Below, piece by piece: positions 35,101 to 44,100 of a stretch of DNA of 64,000 nucleotides. A program made the translations under genes and the position numbers. Below the pieces are notes generated by a model. It had not been told where the DNA came from and made no database searches. It worked only from the letters and a program-made list of their open reading frames with translations. Source of the stretch: Bostrychus sinensis (Eukaryota; Chordata; Actinopteri; Gobiiformes; Eleotridae); the NCBI GenBank assembly GCA_020698575.1, contig CM036253.1, positions 35,471,219-35,535,218 on the forward strand. Direction: 5' to 3'. The number at the start of each line of letters is the position of its first letter. The stretch's first letter is position 1.

Positions 35101-38100
35101 TTAGTAGAGGCCGCCCGGGTCAGTGGGAGGAGAAGTTCGCTGCAATGACGATGGTTGACTGGCGCCTTTTTTTTCCCGTGGACTTCTGGCCACGACTTTA
35201 GTACTTTCAAATTATGCGAACTTCTGGCCGCGGTGTAGGCTTCAGGCTACTTTTAGTGTCCAATAGAACAGGCTTCAGGCTGTTCTGAGTACTCTTTTTA
35301 CGCCGGCGGTTGAGGTGACTTCAGGCCTCCAGGGCTCTAACCCTGTTTTCTTGTTGACCTCATCACGTCAGGGTCACCATAATGACGTGTTCTTTTTCTA
35401 ATCAGTAAAGACTCCAATCAGTTTCTTTTAGCTTTTTTGTCTTTTTATTTTCATAAGCCAAATTACAGAGCTCTGGGTTGGATCTGTCCCTATCGCCTAC
35501 TTACTCAGGGCTTACGCTGGGCGTCCAACAACGACCGTCCCTATCACACTGAATATATCCCAGGCTCAACTTCATACCACCCACTCCAGATATGGGCATA
35601 GTCCAGGATCTGAACCAGTTCTCAGGCAAAGCAGTGCGAGTTGTAAAGGAGGGGTTGTTATCATTAGCAGAGAAGTGCGAGTTGAAAGGGAAGGGGCTGT
35701 TATCGTTTCTGCTCTCCCATGAAGGCCACATCGCCCGCACAGATTGTTCTCTTGCACTTGTTGTGACGTCTTGAGTTCTGGGTCAGATCCTGGTCACATG
35801 ATTAGATACATTTCATTATATTTCATTATATATTTGATCATGTTAAAATCACATACAACATTCCCCCTTTTGATTATAATAAAACCCTGTTTATAATAAT
35901 CAATAAATAAAGTTAATGACAGCAGCATGTATTTTTTCTCGTAGCTGCGCCAGCTCTATTGTGCTGAGTTTACCATTGAAGTTATATTTTTCTATCCATT
36001 TGCGGAGATATTTATTTAATTTAGGGTCATGGTTTTTTACTACTTTGTAATCTTTGTGTTTTAGTTGTTCCGGGTCGGCCGCCCTTTTTCCTGATTGTTT
36101 CCCATTTTTATAATTTAGTTCCTCCTGGCGGGACCTAAGGTCCCTCTAACGAGGAAAAGATTTCAGTCAGACAGTGACAATAGTTAATACAGTATTTCTC
36201 AGGCTTCTACCTGCGGTCAGGCGGAGAAATCTTGTCTAGCACATCTGTATTACTTCACTGTATTTTTCTGACTGTTTTAAATGAACTTTCACCGTTGCAG
36301 TTCCTTTCACGCTCACATGCATGGCCTGTGTCTACTTATCCGTTTTTTTTTTCCTCTTTTTAAAAACGCGATATTTTAGTAGACCAACGTTTACCGATCT
36401 GCCGTCGGAGGGTGGTTCAGCCCTTTTTTTTGCATTTACCAACTACTTGTAACCTCGAGTTACTCGTTGGATGACTTCTCTGTTACCCTGCCAGAGCCTA
36501 GGATGCCACAGGTTTCTTTTTCACTGCGCGTCGCGTCTTTTCTCCCATTCACACTCACATTCAGTCTACAACGGTTACTCACTCTTTGTGTGTCTGTCTT
36601 TCTCCTTCGGATTCTCGTCAGCCGTCAGACTCCAGTCGACAACGAAGAGCCAGCCGGTCAAACGGTATTTGTGCAGCGGCCGCTGTCTTCCTGGGTCTCA
36701 GTTGCCCTCCGGAGTCCTCAGGCGTCTTGAGATCCGGCTCGAAGGACCAATTGTTGGAGCTGGTTAAATCCAACTATAATACTAAAACAAGAAGAAACAC
36801 AGACACGTTAAATGGTTTACTTGCAAGGAGAGCAGACAGAGATGAAGACCCAGTGACATGCACCGGGGACATTCCCTCCATGTGCTCTGGGCTCCCTGTC
36901 GCTCTCATGCTTTTTATTAAACATCACGCCCCTGATTACATGCACCGTCTCTGTCCGATAAGGGAATTGGGGAACTAGGACAGAGACAGTCATCAACTCT
37001 ACATATGATAATTTAACATAACAACGCTGGTTATCAGTTCTGAGGCCGCACTTTCTTATCCAGTGGTCATTCTTCTGCGGCCATGCCATGCTTAATCTAT
37101 ACGGTCAGTATAGATTAAGCAGTCAGTCGTGCGTCAGCATTATCTTACTGGAACACTCTGTAACTCAGCACATGATTAATACATTCATAACACACATATT
37201 GTACTTAGGATTTATGAGACATATAAAAGTAGATAACTTATATACACATTTCTCTAACATCTAGCTCCTATTATGTGTGCCATGTTGTGAGCTCTCAGTG
37301 CTGTTATGATGGAAAGTGATTTTGTCTCCATGTCACCAATGGGTCCCATGTGAATATGCAGTTTCCACATTATCACTGACAGCATCACATAATGCACAGT
37401 CAGCAGGATGAGCTGTGGTGTGTGCTCCTGACACTCCCACAGCCATTATTATAGTATATAATATAGTTACTTTAGACCTATCACTATTTAGGTGTTAACA
37501 TAAAGTGTTGAGGAAACGTATTTGCTCCCTTCGGGATTTATTTTATTTTTCTTATATTCATCTGTTACACTTAAATCTTCCATCAAACCCAAACTATCAA
37601 ACTCTTTTTAAAGGGTCCACATTATGCTTTTTTCAAGCTTTTGAAATACATTTGGATATATTTGCATCAACAGTGTTCACAATATGTATGGAAAACATAG
37701 GGGAGCTGTTACTTTCACTTTGCAGAAAAGGCTTGGATTAGGTGCCTGTCACATTTAAGGCCCTGTTGGCCCCGCCCACTTTACTCCATCAGCTTTGCAA
37801 ACACTAGTTTGAATCAGCTTTACTCCAGTGAAGGACCCAAGGGTTTAGGCCTCCCTCTTAAAGTCACTACTGCCTCTTGATCCTCTCCTTTGAATTCACT
37901 CTGAATAAAGTTCAGAGGATTTGCGCTCAGACATGAGAGGAGAATCTGTGCTTGTGCTGAACTGTGAGGGATGTCATAATGCCTAACTAGCACAGCTATT
38001 AGAAGAGGTGGGATTAAGACACTCATGTGCAAGTCACAAGTAAGCATCAAGTCTTTACCTTTAAGTTACAAGCAAGTCCAAGTCAATCTTGATGAGACTC

Positions 38101-41100
38101 AAGCAAGTCAAGTCGAGTCACGGCCTTAGGTCAAGCCAAGCAAGACAAGTAAAGTTACTGCTTTTAGTCAGCAAGTCTTATAAAGTTATACAGTATATGT
38201 TTTGTTTTTGCTGAACTGTTTTAACACATTTACATAAGTCTACAGACAGTAGTTATCTCAAACAATATCTGGCAGCAAAAATATTGGGCTACACAGCTGA
38301 GGGTTTTTAAAACAGCGTTATGACATGAAGAGGTAAAGAAAACCACAGTGGCATGTTTAATGTTGCTATACTGATTAGTAATTTGCAATATTCAACAAGA
38401 AACATTAGTGAGGTATGTGAGGTAGGCTACAGCTGAAGCGTGTAGGAAGTAAGGATGAGAATTGATAAGATTTAATCAATATAAATGTCAATTTTAATTC
38501 TGCTTATCCAATTTTTTTATAGATTCTCTTATCGATTCCTGATAAATCTTTGTGTTAAAAGATTTGTGGCAATACAGCTTATTATGAAGATGAAATAAAA
38601 CAGAGAAGCATATTTGTATTTTTATGCATGTGATCTAATACAGGCCTATTTTACTTCATAAACTGGGCAAAACTAGACAGAGGTAAAATGAGCTGAATCT
38701 ACAGCTGTTTATTATTTTAATTGTTTTAAATAAACAGGATTGTAGGCTACAAATTAAAGAAATTTTTTGCCACAAAGTTAAAATTAGAGGCGCTGCTCAG
38801 GGACAGGGTGGGCCTCGGAGTAACACCTGCAGTTGTAAACGCAACTGCCCACAGCAGCATCTGTAGGAGGAATCGTTAACAGCGGAGGAATACAATTCTG
38901 AATCCACCCGTACCTGTTTAGCTCGTAAGCTTTAGTCAGAATTTTAGATTCCTCACGTGTATGGAATGCGTGTATAAATTAAGCTCTTACCGTTTTTACG
39001 CAGACACGGTTCCATCAGCTGTGTCCCCTGATACAGTCCACTGTTTAGAGAAGTCTGCGTGGCCTCTACAAATTCCTAAATATCACAGTCTTTGTGTCTC
39101 CCACAAACTGTAGTAGTTTTTAAACCATCAGTAAAAAGTGCACGTTTTCTTCCTCCTTCTCCGCTGTGCTGTGTTGAAGCGCAAATCTTGCTTGTTTGTA
39201 GGTGACCAAATACTTATTTTCCACCATAATTTGCAAATAAATTCTTTAAAAATCAGACAATGTGATTTTCTGGATTTTTTTTTTCTCATTTTGTCTCTCA
39301 TAGTTGAGGTATACCTATGATGAAAATTACAGGCCTCTCTCATCTTTTTAAGTGGGAGAACTTGCACAACTGGTGGCTGGCTAAATACTTTTTTGCCCCA
39401 CTGTAAGTAAACACAAATGCGCCGCTGCTTTAATGCATTTATGTTGCACTCTTATTCATTCAGAATCTTCTGTAAAAACAAGTCATTTCAAGTCATTTAG
39501 CTCAAGTCAGAGTCAAGTCTAAAGTCACGATGAGCAAGTCAAAGTCAAGTCTCAAGTCCTAAAATAGTGACTCGAATCTGACTTGAGTCAGCGCCTCAGC
39601 ATACATACTGTGTGAATACATGTGTGAATGAAACAAAATACTACAACAGTCATATTTTTGTGGTGGAAACATTTAAACTTGGGTAAATCATTTTTCAGGT
39701 CTTGACATGGAAAATTCTTGGTAATAAAGTGTATGAACCCTGGTTTAAAGTTTATAATTAATTTCAAAAGATACTTGTGTGTATATTGTTCTGCGTCTGC
39801 CTTCCTGCAGTGAGCTGAACAACAACCGCTTTGAGGTGAGCCACGTACATAAGGTGGAGTGTGTGGTGCCTTGGCTCAGTGACACTCTGGTTTTCTTCAC
39901 CATCTCCCTCCAGCTCTGTCAGCAGCTCAAAGACAAGGTATCTGCACCCTCAGCGCACCATTTGGAGTCTCCCATACACACTTTATTCAGCACACATATG
40001 TGTTTATTATTTTCAATGGACAGAACCTGTTGCATACATTTAAATCCTTAAAGATGCACTACCCATTTTTTTCACTTGTAATTGAGGAAAACTAATGATT
40101 CAGTCAACAGCAGCATATTAAAAGTCATATCTGGAAAAATGACCTCATATGGGATTTATTATAAACCATTTCTGACAGAGGGGGAACTAGAGCAGGGACT
40201 GAATTTTTGGACCAATCACACGCTTAGAAGGGGAGTGGGTCCCATTCGAACCAGCACTCAAAAAAATAACTGACCCAAAAAAAATTACTTTAAGTGATTT
40301 AATTACATGTAAATTTTCCACGTATATCAATTATATACCTTTTATGTAAAAGTTGCATTAAATCTAACAGTTTGTCAACATTTAAGGTTTATCCATTTAA
40401 ATTACATAAATAGCATACTGCTTAAGTAAATGTTCACATAAACACTAAGTATTCTCTTAGTTAACAAAGGTAGAGTTTAAGACACTAATTACTTAAACTA
40501 TAAAAGTGTATGTAATTAATATCTACTATTAAGGGAAATTTTCAGTTAAACTTTAGGCTTTAAATAAAGTTTATGCGAACCTTTGATTAACTTGTATGTA
40601 TTTGTTTTCCTTAGATATAAATCCTGATACTAATAAAACAGGCCAAGAAATTGTATTTTAATTTCTTTATTAAGTCAAGATTTGGCAGCACAAACAGAAA
40701 AGCACACACTTACTGAGGCTTTGTCAGTGAACATTCATGAGCAGTGTGCAGTTTTAACACTTGTGTCAAACCACAGCTCAGTACTGTCTTTAGCGACACA
40801 TCCTCACTGGTACAGAAGCCCTAAAGGTGGACAAAATACCTCTTTTAAACAACAGTGACATAATGGAAAGTTTTAAACTCTGAAAGATAAATGCAGAAAG
40901 TCAGAACTTACCAAGTTCACTTTGATGAAAGTGAAATTGTCCTCATTAAACACACAGGCTCCTGATGACACTGTCCCTCTCAGTTTTCATGTTTTCACTC
41001 TGCAAACAAGAAAATGCTAGTTTAAATGATCACGTCAGACAACATCCCATACTCCTGATGGGACAGTGACTAATATTAGCTCTCAGGGACACTTAAAATA

Positions 41101-44100
41101 ATCACGTTCATACTGTTGAGCACGTAATGCTTTTCATTTTGTCGTTATAAAAAAACATAATAACATGACATCACATTGTACTTTTATTTATCTACTTTTC
41201 ATCATCTACATCTGACCAAATTATTAAATGCAAATATATCAAATTTTTCAATAATTTTAACCCCTTAAATGCCAGGCACACTTTTTTCCACCCAGAAACA
41301 GAGTTCATTTCAAAATAATAGAAATGGATTTTTTGCAAGATATTATTAGAGCCAAGGGTAGGTCAACAACTAGTAGCAGCATTGATTTTTATGCATTATT
41401 AGTTTTTGTGCAGTGTCAAATACTCCTTTTACACGCTTTTCATTTTGTAGCTATAAATAAATATAAGAAATTATCATATTCTGCATTGATTAAGATCATT
41501 AAAATCAGCTACATCTGTGCTAAATATCAATACCAAATATTCATATATCTGTTAAGATTTTAGCCCCTTTAATCCCAGGTTTTTGAGACAATGCCAACGT
41601 CTTCAGATGAAGGACTGCAGTTGATGTTGTATCTGCAATTGGTATAAAAAAAGTGTTCAAAAGCAAGCACTAATTTTAATTTTTTTTTTTTAATTAACAA
41701 TAAAATCAAACTGAGCATTATACATTACTTACAAATGTAATGAGAGTACAGTAAAATGTGTGCTGTAAATAAAGAAAAACAGGACAGGACTTGGGACAAC
41801 ATGGTGGCTGCAAAATGTTGTGGGGGATTAAATGTATTCTTTCTCAGTTAATGCATTTACCTTTGAATTGGAGCCATGGGGAATTTTCTTTCCAACAATG
41901 CCTCTTTCCTCTGAAGACTTTAGCTTCTCAGCAAATGTTGACCTCTGCCAGGAATTTTGCTTAAAAACAAACAAACATGGCCCTTTAGACATTGTCATTG
42001 TTTATACAGTGGTGTAAGAGTACATGTGTGTGTGTATATATGTATATATATATATATATATAAAAGTAGAATATTAAGTGACACATTTGTTAGTGAACCT
42101 GTTGATAAAGTTGATTCATTCAAGTATGCTTTAGAGTAAATAGCAGTCACATTTTTCTTACAAATGAGTGCATTTAACAAACTAAGCCGTTTTACTGCAG
42201 TGAAGTACTGATGTTTTACACACCTTATATTTACAGACACCTTCACATCTGTCTACCTGGAGAAGAAAAGAGAAAACATGCTATTAGACACTTTATCTAA
42301 ATGTAAAAATGATAATAAAGTCAACTGGGTGGATTATACATTATGAACATTTACACAATAACAAATAAGTCTAAACACACGACACTTTGATGTGTACAAT
42401 ACAATTAGTTTTTGTATGCAGTGTGCAATTATGAATCATACATAATTTTATGAAACATTAAGACCTGTACTCACCCAGTTCAGGAGGCTATCGACCAGGA
42501 CTGTGGCAGAGGGCTCCTAATGAATAAATATTAAAAAAAACAATTTTAGCTTTGTATCAAATGCATTATACCTTTAACCATTGAAGTAATAATGAAGTAA
42601 TAGCATTTTAAGACCAAGTAGGCTATCATTTAATAATCCTTTGAATGTCTTACTTCATATGGATAAAATCAAGTCGTTAATGAAGTCTTTACCATTATAC
42701 TTTGAAAGCATTATGTCTACTTTTTATGCTTAAGCTAAACGTTGAGCTAAAGCAGCGAGGCTGTTAGTAAAACTGAGATCCTCTAACTCCACATTATGCT
42801 AGCAAGTCACATCCAGAGCTGAGAATAAAAGCTTCAAACTCCAGTTTTTCTACAAAATGGTGAGATAATTTCATTTACTTTTGTAAATACAGATTTGCAA
42901 AGGCCACACATTTTACTAATAATTACTAGAAAACAGCATTTGAAACTCACAGAAAGAATCCAGTTATTGGTCCCACTCCTTCACACAGTGCCATGTACTG
43001 AAAATGCAAGCTCCTTGTTGTCCCCTAGCTTCATGGAGTATAGAGCACAGAGACGCTTCATGTGATCTATTCAGTTAAAGGCTATATTTTTGGTTTAAGT
43101 AGATTATACATTTAGAGAAAATACATTGTGTTTACTCATATAGAACAAATAAACTGCAGATTTTACAACATTTAATTAAATGTTACTTTATTGCGTAGTT
43201 TATATTTTACTAGGGCCAAGAATAATTTTTTTGAGTGAGGGGCACTTTCATTGGTTGAGAACAAGCTCATACATGTCTTTATACACTGGAGTAACGGTGG
43301 TAAAAGCCAACTGGAAAGAGACAAATTCCAGCTCTGACTTCAACTGCTCACACCACAAAACAGCAGCAAAACAGAGACTGAAAAAAGCAAAGCACATATA
43401 GTATTTTGTGCTATATTAACCTTTTTGAAATAGTTTTGGAAACCTTTATCATTATTGTCTCATGTTTTGTAATTTAAACTAATGTATACATGGAAACCCT
43501 CTTCTTTTGTGAGAGCTGTTACAATTAGGTCTCTGTTGCCCCCTGCTGGCAACAGTGGGGACTCGACAGAGCATAAAATTGACACTTTAAAATTGGTTCT
43601 GAATTCTAAAAAAAACAAATTGATGACTTTCACTCATGGAAAAACCGCTGTAGTCAATCTCCCAAACATTTGTACAGTCTTTGGTACAGAAATTGAAGAA
43701 GTGTCACAATATAAATATTTAGGCATTATTATTGACCATCCTCATGGAATCAGCTCCAGAATGAACTTCAGTTGAAGGACCAACTTCAGTTGGTCTCACT
43801 TTACTCTTTTAAAGGCACTTTAAAGGACCTGGCAGAAAGGCATTCTGTCTGTCATTGTTTTAATTTATCTGAGAACTGTGGAATGCCATTTAATGTTTTG
43901 TATGAGTTTGATTGCAAGTCTGTCTCTGTATTGGTAACTGTGCTGCTGCCACTTGCCAGGACACTCTTGTAAAAGAGATTTTTAATCTTAATGAGTTTTT
44001 AAATCCTGGTTAAATAAAGGTTTGAATGAATGAATGAAAATTAGCAAAATGACCCTAACAGAGAGATAAATGAGCTGAATGGTTTGTAGTGACAGCAATT

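Larger units (their letters stand above)
30086..37264 (-). mobile_element. Endogenous provirus in rogdi intron 9, antisense, complete with both LTRs
   Basis: Two 508-bp LTRs (30091-30598 and 36752-37259) differ at only 2 positions and are flanked by a perfect 5-bp duplication TCTAG (30086-30090, 37260-37264). Primer site, polypurine tract and domain remnants all read on the - strand, opposite to rogdi. Their order is primer site, degenerate gag, nucleocapsid-like, protease, RT N-terminus, integrase N-terminus, env TM. No frame longer than about 120 codons survives on the coding strand. RT catalytic motifs, RNase H and the integrase core were not found, so the copy is defective. Confidence 0.9.
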
